DNA of 64,000 nucleotides from Cunninghamia lanceolata (lineage: Eukaryota; Streptophyta; Pinopsida; Cupressales; Cupressaceae), in the NCBI GenBank assembly GCA_027924645.1, contig BSBN01001017.1, positions 6,908,501 to 6,972,500 on the forward strand, read 5' to 3'. Numbering within the stretch: position 1 is the first letter of the stretch; each line of letters starts with the position of its first letter. Shown one piece after another: positions 21,081 to 32,718 of this stretch. A program made the translations under genes and the position numbers. The notes below the pieces were generated by a model that made no database searches, was not told the origin of the DNA, and was given only the letters and a program-made list of their open reading frames with translations.

Positions 21081-22729
21081 TGTTGGGAATTAAGGTGTCT
21101 CAACCTAGGTAATTCCTTGTATTATTTCATTGTATTTATTTATTTATTACCTATTGTATAATTAGGATGCAAATCCTATGTTGTCATCTTGTGGGAGTTG
21201 GCACGGTGATGTGTCATCCTACATGGCATATGACCACATGTAAATTTGTCCTCACATGAGGAGATAGGTGTCCCACTTAGTGGTAGGAATATTTTTCCAT
21301 GTGTCAGCATCTTGAGATGTGTGTAAGGGAATATTGACTAAAACGGTCATGACAGATTCCTATGACAAATTTATGACATGTAAGAGTTAGAAATAGAAGA
21401 TCCTATGATAGGTGAAGACATGTGTCAAGAAGTATCTTTGAAAAAAGCATCTTTGGGCGCCCCAAGGTGGACTATGACATGTTGTAAGAGAATATGCTAT
21501 TTATAGCCTATGTATGACAGATTCTCTTATAGCTATAAGTTATGATAGCTATGACAGATTCATTGATGGTTATTAAGAGTCGTAAGAGCATCTGTCATAG
21601 CCCATTTTGGGAATAGGTGACCTCTTTGGGATGGGGTGACTTGACAAGTGTCAGGAACATCCTATAGTGTTGGACAAGTGTCCATAAGCGTGGGTTTCTG
21701 GCCATGAGGCCATGTTGGACACCCATCCCAAGTGTTAGGGTTAGCCAGCAGAAGATATCAATTAAATACAAATAAAGATTAAATAGAGGAATGAAAAGTA
21801 CATAGAAATAATAACAGTGAGAGACAAGTTTTAAGGTGGTTCACCCAAACTCGAGCTACATCCACCAACAAAGAGTCCAATATTATTATCCAGTAAATCA
21901 AACTGTTTACAACTAGCAATCCCTGCAACTCAATACCACTGTAAATGCTACAATACAATCAACAGAAACCCTAACCCTTGGCAGCTTTTATCAAGCTTTT
22001 TGTCGGTTACAAAAATAGGGCTTTTTTATGTTGACCAATAGAAAAATAACTCTTGACGCCTTTATAAAATAATAAAAAATCAAGTGAGGTTTCAGGGGCG
22101 TTGCCCCTTGACCCTACCCTGTATCGCAATAGGGAGCGCACCAGGGGCAGTACCCCTAGACCCCGCAAGGGGCGTTGCCCCTTGACCCTGTCTTGGGGGT
22201 GCTGCCCCCAAACCCCCACAAGGGGCGCTGCCCCTTGACCTCGTAGGAATTTGGGGGGAAACCACACTAATAAAAGTGGGGTTAATTTAACCTTTGAGTC
22301 TGATTAGGCTCCATATAACAACACCAAGATAGAGCCATTTTTGCCTTGTATATTCTATATAAGCAGGTGCTTTGGAGAGGAGAAGTACTATAGGTTTGAC
22401 AGGTACTTTTATGCTGTCGGAACATCTCCAGATACGAGTGTCAAAGACTCCTGCAAGAGCATTGGCTCTGTGATTATATTGTAATCTTCTTTGTTTATGG
22501 AATACATTTGAGTTGTTTTGGATGTGGGGTTTTTCACCCATAAGGGTTTTCCCCACGTATATCTTGTGTCTCTCTTCTTCTATCTTACATTCTTGTGTAT
22601 GTGTTTGCTGCAATATCTTTGTTAGTGGGTTAATATGGCTATAACTGTAAAGATAAAACTAAATTTGCACTCTCCTCCCCTCATTAGATTAGTGTAGGAA
22701 GTGATTTCCTTACACCTAGCTTCCTTTCA
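21081..22729 (+). repeat. 5' LTR of the Tork/Tnt1-like element, interrupted
   Basis: The functional LTR is 21081-21732 plus 22329-22729. It has a TATA-like CTATATAAGC at about 22355 and short repeats around GCTATGACAGATTC (21480-21600). Confidence 0.85.
21733..22323. repeat. Solo LTR (591 bp) nested in the 5' LTR
   Basis: Ends TGTTAGGG ... ATAACAACA, flanked by a perfect CCAAG duplication (21728-21732 and 22324-22328). The phrase GGTGGTTCACCCAA suggests its transcriptional sense is the minus strand. A GC-rich segment (22090-22240) contains five short hairpins of the GGGGCnnTGCCCC type, like those in many plant copia LTRs. The 3' LTR of the host element lacks this insertion, which confirms the boundaries. 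Confidence 0.85.
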
Positions 22730-22730
22730 G

Positions 22731-22744
22731 TTGGTATCAGAGCC
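22731..22744 (+). other. Primer-binding site
   Basis: TTGGTATCAGAGCC one base after the LTR end, initiator tRNA-Met type. Confidence 0.8.
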
Positions 22745-22846
22745 TGGCTAGTTTTGGTTCTAGCTGCTGGGTAGGGGTTATTTGAGCTAATCTTAGGTTG
22801 AGTGGGAGTTTGTGAAGAGTATTCTGTATCTTGTTATAGGAAGGAT

Positions 22847-23640
22847 ATGGCAACCACATCCAGAAGATTAGAGGTGGAGAAATTTAATGGCACAAATTTC
22901 AAGTTGTGGAAACTCAAGATGGAGGAACTACTTGTTGATCGTGACCTATGGGAAACTGTATCCGGTGTAAAACCTACAGGAATGTCACAAGCTGATTGGG
23001 ACCTCAAAGATTGGAAGGCTAAGGGTCTTATAAGATTCTGTTTATCTGACTCTATCCTGTTGAATGTCCATGAGGACAAGAGCACGAAAGACCTTTGGAA
23101 GAAGTTGGGTGATGTTTATTAGGACAAGTCCTTGGTGAACAAGATTTTTCTGAAAAAGAAGTTGTTTGCTCTAAAGATGGAAGACAAAGGATCTGTTGCA
23201 GACCATATGAATGCTTTCAACATGATTGTTGCATAGTTGACATCTGTGGGTGTGAAAATGGAGGAGGAGGATCAGTGTATGACCCTACTTTGTTCTTTAC
23301 TAGATTCATTGGATCATCTTGTCATGGCCATTAGAAGCACCACTACCACCTTCAAGATGGAAGATGTGGTGTCTTCGCTATTATCTAAAGAAATGTGGAG
23401 AAAGACATCTGAGTCGGCCAAAGAGGCTCTTGCAATTCATGGAAGACCCAAAGAGAAAGGGAAGAAGAAGGACAAGAAAGGTGAAAAGGGCAGATCCAAA
23501 TCTCCTAGAAAGTCCAAGGCTCTTTGTTGGAACTATGGGAAAACGGGGCATTTTCAAAAGGAATGCAAAGAGAAAAAGAAAAAGAAAAAGAAGACCACCC
23601 TTGATTTAGATTTTGACAAGTCACAAGATGATGGTGATGC
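22847..23640 (+). pseudogene. Gag of the Tork/Tnt1-like element
   Basis: Start ATG at 22847 (MATTSRRLEVEKFNGTNF). The FNGTNFKLWKLKMEELL segment and DLWKKLGDVY are the UBN2-type Gag core. TAG at 23120 and TAG at 23234 (a Gln in relatives) interrupt it. A lysine-rich region (23440-23520) leads into one zinc knuckle CWNYGKTGHFQKEC whose second Cys is Tyr. A purine run encodes poly-Lys at 23565-23595. It continues in frame into protease. Confidence 0.85.
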
Positions 23641-24310
23641 CTTCATTACAGCCCAAGCCACCCATGTATCTAATGATGTGTGGTTGATTGATTCTGGTGC
23701 ATCATTCCACATGACCTCACATCGAAGCTGGTTCACGATGTATGAAGTGTTCGATGGTGGAAGAGTGTACCTGGGTGATGACTCTCATTTGAAGATTGTT
23801 TGTCATGAAAGAGTCTCAATCCAATTCCCTGATGGATGAGTGAAGGGGATCACTGGGGTTATGCACATCCCAGGCCTAGCACAGAACCTACTTTTTGTAA
23901 GTATGTTGAATGATGTAGGTGTGTAAGTTGTCTTTTTGAAGGATGGATGCAAGATGACTAGAGGATCTATGGTGCTTGTGAAAGGTACTCAAAGGGGTAC
24001 TCTATTTCAGTTGGAAGCATGTACTTCACAGTGTAATAGTTCTTCTGACTTGAAGAAAAGTGCTGCAGTCACTTCATCCCCACCATCTAAATGAACAGTG
24101 AAGAAATCTGTTGTAACTAGTTCTGATGGTAGTGCACATGCTATGGAAGCTAATCTTCCTACTGAAAAGACTATGTTATGGCATTTGAGATATGGCTACA
24201 TTGGTGAGAAGGGTCTTAGAACCCTAAAAAATAAAAACTTCATTGAGGGGTTAAATGATTGTAATCTCGAATTTGACTTTTGCAAACATTGTGTATATGG
24301 AAAGCAAAAC
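23641..24310 (+). pseudogene. Protease and integrase N-terminus of the Tork/Tnt1-like element
   Basis: The protease site WLIDSGASFHMTSHRSWF at about 23680 is intact, with DSGAS preserved. TGA at 23837, TAA near 23926 and TGA near 24091 follow. The integrase zinc region starts WHLRYGYIGEKGL (second His replaced by Tyr, consistent with CAC to TAC) and ends FCKHCVYGKQN. Confidence 0.85.
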
Positions 24311-25200
24311 TGTGTTTAGTTTTACTCTAGTTCTCACAAGTCTTCTGGTGTTTTGGATCTTATTCATTCTGATGTGTTTGGTCGTGTTAATGTTCCTTCA
24401 ATTTCCAAATATGTATATTTTGTATCTTTCATAGATGATTATAGTAGAAGGACATGGGTTTATTTCATTAGAAGCAAGACTGAAGTCTTTAGTCGGTTTA
24501 AGGAGTTTAAAGCCTTTGCTAAAAATTAGACTAGTAAAAAGATTAAGTGTTTGAGAACTGACAATGGTGGTGAGTTCTGTTCAGTAGAGTTTGATAAGTT
24601 CTGTAAAGAGCAAGGGATTGAAAGACATAAGACAACTCCATACACCCCATAGCAAAATGGAGTTGGAGAGAGGATGAACATGACACTGATGGAGAAGGCT
24701 AGGAGTATGCTTAGTGGAGCAAGCCTTGAACAAAAATTCTAGGCTGAAGCTGTTGCCACTGCTTGCTACCTGGTAAATAGTTCTCCTACATCAGCTCTTG
24801 TTGGGAAGACACCCATGGAGGTGTGGTCTAGTAAGAAGCCTTCAGTTAGGCATCTTCATGTTTTTAGTTGTGAGGCATATGCACATGTGCCTAGGGAGAA
24901 ATGATCTAAATTGGAGAACAAGGCTGTTAAATGTATTTTCATTGGCTATGGTGTCGGTGTGAAGGATACAAGCTTTGGGATCCTGTGGCTGAAAAAGTGT
25001 TGTATAGCATAAGTGTTATCTTTAGAGAGCTAACACCTTCTTCCATTGTTCTACAGCTAGAACAGACAAAAAAGAAAGAAGATGCCATTCAGTTTCCTTC
25101 TACCCTTGAGAAGACTAAACTGATAGACCTTGTGAGACCTCATGATGAGGAGAGCTCTAGCAGCTCTAAAATCTTAGAAGAAGAAGTATAACCTTAACCT
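24311..25200 (+). pseudogene. Integrase core of the Tork/Tnt1-like element
   Basis: Catalytic residues are visible at HSDVFG and RTDNGGEF, then TPYTP-stop-QNGV. Stops at 24317, 24527 (Gln), 24650 (Gln), 24740 (Trp) and 24902 (Arg) fall at residues conserved in relatives. A frameshift lies near 24960-24990. The C-terminal portion (GYKLWDPVAEKVLYS) is in the next frame, up to three stops in a Gln-Pro repeat at about 25189-25200. Confidence 0.85.
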
Positions 25201-26880
25201 TAGCCATTGAGGAGGTCTACATAAACAAGAAAGCAACTTGATAGGTTTGGTTATTCATTACTTGATTCTAGTTGTGCTTTTGCTTTACTTACTAACATTG
25301 ATGAGCCTAGAACTATGAAAGAGGCTATGGGCACGAAAGATGTAGGTTCCTGGAAGGAGGCCATGGAAGATGAGATGGCTTCTTTGGAAAAGAATAAAAC
25401 ATGGGACTTGGTGCCTTTGCCTAAAGGATAGAAACCCATTTGATGTAAATGGGTGTTCAAGAAGAAAATTGGTGCAGATGGTAGTGTTGAAAAGTACAAG
25501 GCTAGACCAATTGCGAAGGGGTATTCACAAGTGGAGGGAATTGATTATGGTGAAATTTTCTCTCCCATTGCAAAGCTGATATCCATTCAGTTCTTGTTAT
25601 CTCTTGCAGCTACTTATGACTTAGAGGTAGAATAGATGGATGTGAAGACAACTTTCCTTCATGGTGATTTGGAGGAAGAGATTTACATGTCACAGCCAGA
25701 GCATTACATAGAGAAAGGTAAAGAAAATTTGGTTTGCAAGTTAAAGAAGTCTTTGTATGGTTTGAAGTAGTCTCCTAGGATGTGGTACTTGAAGTTTGAT
25801 GCCTCAATTGTGTTGTCGATTGGATATCTGAGATTGAAATCAGATCATTGTGTGTATTACAAATTTGACAATGATCACATTCTCATTATTGCATTATATG
25901 TTGACGATATGCTCTTGATTTGGAATGGTAAGAATATGATTTTTGATTTGAAGTCTTAGTTGTCAGCACAGTTTGAGATGAAAACTCTTGGGGCAGCTAG
26001 GTACATTCTAGGAATGGAAATCAGAAGAGACAGAGCTAACATAAAACTTTGGTTAAGCTAGAGTAAGTATGTGAAGACCGCGTTGGATAGGTTTAGCATG
26101 GCAGATTGTAGACCATTGTGTGTTCTTGTTTCTTTGGGGACAAAGTTGTCTATTAATGATTGTCCAAAATATCCTGGTGAGGTGGAGGATATGAGTAGAG
26201 TACCTTATGCTAGTGCTATTGGTAGTTTGATGCATGCTATGGTCTACACAAGACCAGACATTGCCCAAGCAGTGGGAGTCCTTAGTCAATTTATGGCTCA
26301 TCTTGGACGGGTACATTGGGATGCAGTTAAGCGAGTGTTCAGATATTTGAGGTGTACTTCTGAGTATTCCATATGCTATCATGGTAATGTTACAGGATCT
26401 CCGCATTCAGTTTATATTCGTGGATTTGTGGATTTTGATTGGGTAGCTGACATTGACAGCAGGAGATCCATCAGTGCGTATGTGTTCACTATGTTTGGTG
26501 GTGTAATTAGTTGGATGAGTAAGAAACAACCTTTGGTTGCTTTATCCATGAGAGATGCTGAGTACATGGCAGCAACTCATGCTTGTAAGGAATCCATTTT
26601 GGCTTAAGAGATTGTGTTCAGATATTGGTCTTGATGCAAGATAGATTACGATTTATTGTGACAGTCAGAGTGTGATTTTCCTTGTGAAGAATCTAACTTT
26701 CCATGCCAGAACAAAGCATATTGATGTACAGTTTCACTTCACGTGAGACATGGTAGAGGATGGGAAGGTAAATTTGGAGAAGGTAGATACTTTGAAGAAT
26801 GTTGCAGATGCATTGACGAAACCAGTGGGCACAGAGAAGTTCAGATGGTGTTCAGAGTCTATGGGCCTCTCAACCTATAG
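25201..26880 (+). pseudogene. RT and RNase H of the Tork/Tnt1-like element
   Basis: RT runs from WKEAMEDEMASLEKNKTWDLV (about 25355) through KWVFKKKIGADGSVEKYKAR, the ALYVDDMLL catalytic box at about 25900 and LGMEI. Stops sit on conserved Gln codons at 25633, 25768, 25957 and 26059. RNase H occupies about 26071-26830, with LSQFMAHLGRVHWDAVKRV, VDFDWVADIDSRRS (WAGD changed to WVAD), a frameshift near 26600 and the tail RTKHIDVQFHF. It ends at TAA near 26885, before the polypurine tract. Confidence 0.85.
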
Positions 26881-26937
26881 CAGTTAAATCCTGTTAATTC
26901 TATTGGCTCTTACAAGGTGTTCGACAAGTGGGAGAAT

Positions 26938-27983
26938 GTTGGGAATTAAGGTCTCTCAACCTTGGTAATTCCTTGTATTGTTTCATTGTATTTATCTATT
27001 TATTACCTATTGTATAATTAGGATGCAAATCCTATGTTGTCATCTTGTGGGAGTTGGCACAATGATGTGTCATCCTACATGGCATATGACCACATGTAAA
27101 TTTGTGCTCACATGAGGAGATAGGCATCCCACTTAGTGGTAGGAATGTTTTTCCATGTGTCGACATCTTGGGATGTGTGTAAGGGAATATTGACCGAAGT
27201 GGTCATGATAGATTCCTATGACAAAGTTATGACATGTAAGAGTCAGAAATAGAAGATCCTATGATAGGTGAAGACATGTGTTGAGAAGTATCTTTGAAAA
27301 AGGCATCTTTGGGCACCCCAAGGTGGACTATGACATGTTGTAAGAGAATATGCTATTTATAGCTTGTGTATGACATATTCTCTTACAACTGTAAGTTATG
27401 ATAGCTATGACAAATTCTATGACAGTTGTAAGAGTCGTAAGAGCATCTGTCATAGCCCATTTTGGGAATAGGCAACCTCTTTGGGATGGGGTGACTTGAC
27501 AAGTGTCAGGAACATCCTATAGTGTTCGACAAGTGTCCATAAGTGTGGGTTTTGGACCATGAGGCCATGTTGGATGCCCATCCCAAGATAGAGCCATTTT
27601 TGCCTTGTATATTCTATATAAGTAGGTGCTTTGGAGAGGAGAAGTACTACAGGTTTGACATGTACTATTATGCTACCAAAACATCTCCAGATGAGTGTCA
27701 AAGACTCCTGCAAGAGCATTGGCTCTGTGATTGCATTGTAACCTTCTTTGTTTATGGAATACATTTGAGCTGTGTTTTGGAGTGTGGGGTTTTTCACCTG
27801 TAAGGGTTTCCCCACGTATATCTTGTGTCTCTCTTCTATCTTACATTCTTGTTTATGTGTTTTCTGCAATATCTGTATTAGTGGGTTAACATAGTTGTAA
27901 CTGTAAAGATAAAATTGAATTTGCACTCCTCCCCTCATTAGATTAGTGTAGGAAGCGATTTCCGCACACCTAGCTTCCTTTCA
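26938..27983 (+). repeat. 3' LTR of the Tork/Tnt1-like element
   Basis: 1,046 bp, uninterrupted and closely similar to the 5' LTR. A TATA-like TATATAAGTAGG occurs near 27615. It follows PPT AAGTGGGAGAA. Confidence 0.85.
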
Positions 27984-28069
27984 TTTGTCCCTATTTCTAT
28001 GTCTCTCTCCCTCTCTCTATCCCTCTTTCTATCTCTCCCTCTCTCTATCTCTATCTGTCTCCCTCTATA
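27984..28069. repeat. CT-rich low-complexity tract
   Basis: Imperfect TCTC/CCCT repeats, the right half of a tract whose left half ends at 21080. Confidence 0.8.
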
Positions 28070-29042
28070 TGTAATGCCTTGAGCTTTTGCTCAATATATT
28101 AATAGACAAAAATTGGATGAACAATTTCTTTGTGATACAAAAGTGGCATTAAGCAAACCACACAACACTCTTACATGCCCAAGGTGTCATAACAACTAGT
28201 GATGACACACTTCACATGCATACCTATGTATAATGCATGGTGACATAAGTGGAAGACTTAAAAACACCATGGGACAAGAAACTATGGTTGTAATGAAAAA
28301 TGAGACAAGGAGGAGAGTCAAGATTTCCAAGGTCACTAAAAATCTTTACAACATCCCTACAAGACCACCCCTTATGTAATGCCCTGGGCTTTCACCAAAG
28401 ACATTAACCAAACAGAAGGATAGAACAACTCTTTTTTAAATATAAGATAACACAAGTGTTGACACACATTATGCATCAACAAGGAGTGATACAACACTCA
28501 CAAGAGTGATACAACACTCACAATAATCACCATGAAGTGCATACACATGACATTGTCAACAGAAGACTATCTAGTTACTCAATGCTAGTCATGCTAGCCA
28601 ACACAACATGGGGAAACCATAGAGGTATGAAAACACTCAGAAACATCAGGAAAACTACATAGGATTTGTTTTTGGAGGCCAAAAGTACCTCTTACAAAAA
28701 TCCTACGCACAAATTGGAAGTACACTTGGCATACCAGGAAACCCTGGGATACACATGTCCTAAAGGAGAATCCCACTTCCAAGGACACTAGTGCCTAGGT
28801 GTTGTAGTCCTTGGACACTAGTGCATGGGTATTGTGGTCCTCTAGACTCTAGTGCACTAGCATTGTAGTCCTCCAAGACAGTGTCCAAAACACAAAAATG
28901 ACCTAGTTTTTAGAAAAATTGCCCAGAATTGAATGAAATCAAAGGTACAAGTATAGAACATCATTAAAATGTTGGAAGTTTGCCATTGATTCTATTGTTG
29001 GCAACATGAGAATGTAGGATAAGTACAAGGTATGTTATTGTG
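28070..29042 (+). repeat. Degenerate LTR-like fragments starting TGTAATGCC
   Basis: Two similar starts, TGTAATGCCTTGAGC at 28070 and TGTAATGCCCTGGGC at 28375, resemble gypsy LTR starts; the gypsy fragment at 32727 begins with the same nine bases on the minus strand. A 20-bp tandem duplication (GAGTGATACAACACTCACAA) lies at about 28486-28525. No coding frame. Right boundaries are not clear. Confidence 0.4.
28783..28875. repeat. 30-bp minisatellite, about three units
   Basis: Units begin GGACACTAGTGC and end GTCCT at 28783, 28813 and about 28844, with a partial fourth. They are moderately diverged. Confidence 0.7.
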
Positions 29043-30190
29043 TGTTGCAATGTTGTCAATGATGTCAACATTGTATCTTTGTATGAAGACAATTTTGCAA
29101 GATGGTTTGATCCTCCATAGAAGACTAATTTGCAAGAAGGGTTGATTTGGTAAGGAAACTTGTTATGAAATTTGGCTGAGTGTCAACTCTAGCATTTCTA
29201 AGTTATAGAGCATCTGGTAATTTGGTCCGCATTGGTCCGCTGTTGAATATTTTGCTCTGCAGTTCTAGTATATGTTTGTTGGTTGTCAAAAGCATCTAAT
29301 TCTAGAATTTTGTCTAATTTTGATATCCGGTGTGAGAGTTGTGAATGATAGAAGTCTAACCTGACAGATTATAGTTATTTCCTAAACAAAGCATGTAAGT
29401 AAAAGAGTCTGCATTCCTCCACCGATAGATTTTTGGTCTTGTAGTGATAAGAAGATGTTCACAGATATCAATAGATGATATATTCTAGTTTTCATGATAT
29501 TTTAAGGTCCACATGTTAAGATCTGGATGTACAGTTGGCAAAATTTCGTATTAGGCCTCCTGCGGTGACAACCTAATAGATGTAAAATTATGTGGAGATT
29601 AAATAAGCATTGTAGAGCTAATTGGGAGATATTTTAGGTCCATACCGACCTATTTCAATTTGTTTCAAAGTTTAAATCTTGGTGTGAAGTGTGTGTGTTT
29701 GTGTGAAGGTTTGGATCCGACAGCTTACATTTTGATATTTTTCTTTTTACATCCAATTAGGTTGACCTAATTGATGTTATGGCTAAAATGTATATATAAG
29801 GAAGATTGTTTTCATGATGAAAAAAATATGTGTAATGTGGATGATAAAACAAGTGCTTATAAATGTGAATTGAGCAAATGCAGAGCATAGCAGTGTGATA
29901 TTTTAGATCAGTGTGAAGAGTTTTGTATCCATATTCTGAGATTTCATTGGAACTATAGTTCATGCATCTTTTTCAAAGTTGTATTTTTATACATGCGTGT
30001 AATGAGCTTTTGTTGCATGTATAAATACAAGTTATCATTTTTTTCCATTTGTTACATGTATAAAAAGTCCACAAAAAAGCAAAGCAACCCAAAATGTGCA
30101 TTTGACACCAACGTCGAAGCACCAAGATACAAAGAAATACAACACCACTTAGTAGGTGGGTTTACATGTCCTCCATTATTGAGGATCAAA
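29043..30190 (+). repeat. Probable SIRE-like solo LTR or LTR fragment
   Basis: The start TGTTGCAATG followed by TTGTCAATGATGTCAACA matches the first 45 bases of the other SIRE-like LTRs (7612 and 44590), and TGGTCCGCATT also recurs. A TATA-like TATATATAAGG lies at about 29790. I cannot find a convincing right end or target-site duplication, so the end is approximate. Confidence 0.45.
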
Positions 30191-32718
30191 TAATAACATG
30201 TCTCAATAATGATTACATTGCATAGGACACTGACCTCCTTCCAAATTTATACAAATTTACATTTAAATGAAACAAGGTACTAACGCATAAAGGAGATCCA
30301 CACCTCACATGAATCCTAATCCAACTTGTAGAACCTATAGTCCCCAATAGTGGGGATAGTGCCACCCAACCATGTGGTGCACTCAGGGCCACCCCAATGT
30401 ACTAAGGAGATAGTCACAAGCGACACATTCAACAAACATGTAAAGCAAGGGGATTGGTTTCACTCACAACAAACTAGATGCATATTACACATGACAACAT
30501 AAGCATGGAACAACCATCATAATACTCTACAATACAAATACACAACACTCATTAAGTCCAACTTAGGTGGTGACAAATAAGGAAGAGAGAACTAGCAAGC
30601 TAAATAGGGAGTGTCATGACAAGGGCACTCAAGCCTCCTCGCCGAGTGTGAGTAGTAAGTCACCTATCACATGATCTACTCAAGCATCTACTAAATCTAA
30701 CATTAGATGCAATGCTTCTATGCTAAACTAGGTCTAGGAAAGCTTCTTGTAGTTGGCATGCACCATTATTAGGTCTAGAGAAGCTCCCAACACTAAGGTG
30801 TTGAAACTCTTGTTTAAATTTTATTAACTCTCATGTGATTAATGTGTCTCTTTTTCCAACTCCTTACATGTTGAATACACTAAAAAAATCATGTTGTGTA
30901 ATGCATTCAAGGAGCCACTCCTTACCTACTCCTAATCCTCTTCCTAAACATCCAACGTGCTGATTTGACAAACTGAGCATGGCACAAATTTCAATGCACC
31001 AAAATCCAAAAAAATACATTTTCTCAAAAGATGCAAAATCACATAATATTTGGGAGACAACTCATCCCATAAAATAAAACATCAACAAAATGTCTAATTT
31101 TCAATTTTCATGTTTTCTAAAAGTGCAAAATAACCATAAAGGCCCCTAAAACTCCATTAGAGCTTTCTTTGGCACCTTGACTAGGTTTGACCATTTTTCT
31201 AACTTTTGTCTTACAATGGCTATGGTAAATCTAACAACACATCATATATAATATGCCCAACATCACAATTCCTCAATAAAAATGAGTTGGGGATTTATAG
31301 AATAAATTTGATAGGCTTTTGTCTATATTTTCATGTTTCCAAAGTATGAATAATGAAATAAAATAAATAAATAGCTGAAATGAATTTCTAAACTATCCTT
31401 CTACTAAGCAAATCCATTCTCAACAATTCTTGATGGTATGGCATAAAGGACTAGCAATAATTTAATTCCTTGGAGAAGTTTAAAGCACTCACCTTTCAAA
31501 CTTGCAAAGAATCCAATCAAGAAAAGGAAGTTGAAGGCAAACTTGAGCAACAAACACCAAGCAATCACCAAACACTTGAATCCAATCCAAACTCCCAAAC
31601 AATCCAAGCAATCTTTCCTTCAAAGAAATCAAAACTCCATTTTTGGCAAGCAAGATGGTTTCAAGCATGAAGTGCAAATTTTGGAGTGAAAAATAGAATG
31701 AAAATGAAATAACAAGTCTATTTCACTTTTATTCCTCAAAAGGCCCTAATTCTTTTCTCACAATATAATATACCTTTAAGTGATTTAATAAATTAAACCT
31801 CAACTATTACCTTTGCACAAATAAAATATTTAATCATTAAATCCAAACAACTAAACAATTAAAATGTTTCTTTTGCAAACCAAATAATCATTTAATCAAA
31901 ATGCATTAATAATTCCTTTTTCACACAAAACAATATTTTCTTTCTAATTTAATACTTTTTTGAAAGAAAATTTAAACTAGGATATTATTTTCCTTTTTTA
32001 TTTTAACCAAATCAACAAACACAAAATAACAAATAATCCTATTTAAATTAAAATATTTCAACATAATAAATATGCTAGGATGTCTAACTAGTGTAAACAT
32101 GTAGTAAATATCAAACATTTATGGGTTCGCACAAGGACAAACAAACTCCTAAATTGCCTCCAATTTAGATGTAAAAACACATAGGGTAACAAAAGATACA
32201 TCACAAACTTGATTCGAGTGGGGAAATTAGGGTAATCAAATAAAATAGTCCCAATGTGACATCTCCAATAACCACCGTTGGGGAACAATAACACCTATAC
32301 ACTCACATAAAACATCAGACGTACCTATCCAATATGAAATAGTTGAAGGAGATCATAATATCCAATGTGGCATAATATTGCTTAAACATCATAACATGAG
32401 TCGACAATTAATCGAGAACACAAAATTACATATGCATAATTCATCTATCATAATTATATTGAAGACATCACATCCATCTAGGATATACGTAAATGAAAAC
32501 AGTGAAGCTAAAACTCCATCAGATAACTAACATGAACATAATCAATGAAAACATTCTAGATAATCATCGAGTAATGTCATAGTATAAACAATCATGATAA
32601 AGTCAAAGTGTCAAACAAACACCCATCAAGATCACCTCACTATAAAAATATAGTATCGTCGCTAATCACAGTAGTGGAAATAAAATATAGGTCTAATAAA
32701 AAAAGCACAGATGACAAA
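30191..32718. other. No gene; probable LTR of the adjacent gypsy fragment
   Basis: AT-rich, with only short chance frames. On the minus strand the gypsy polypurine tract at 32728-32740 points into TGTAATGCC, so at least the right part must be its 3' LTR. The left end of that LTR is not identifiable. Confidence 0.4.

Larger units (their letters stand above)
21081..27983 (+). mobile_element. Ty1/copia element, Tork/Tnt1-like
   Basis: LTRs 21081-22729 and 26938-27983 both start TGTTGGGAATTAAGG and end CTTCCTTTCA. Flanks are TCTGT (21076-21080) and TTTGT (27984-27988), a 5-bp duplication with one transition. The PBS is TTGGTATCAGAGCC at 22731 and the polypurine tract AAGTGGGAGAA ends at 26937. 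The 5' LTR is longer only because of a solo-LTR insertion; without it the LTRs are about 1,053 and 1,046 bp. Gag, PR, INT, RT and RH are all present in order, but with many in-frame stops. Confidence 0.9.

Noticed and set aside
22007..22267. Minus-strand frame of 86 codons, Gly/Pro-rich
   Set aside because: It lies inside the nested solo LTR and arises from the GC hairpin array.
29757..30193. Short frames near 30000
   Set aside because: AT-rich LTR-like sequence with a TATA box; no conserved motif.
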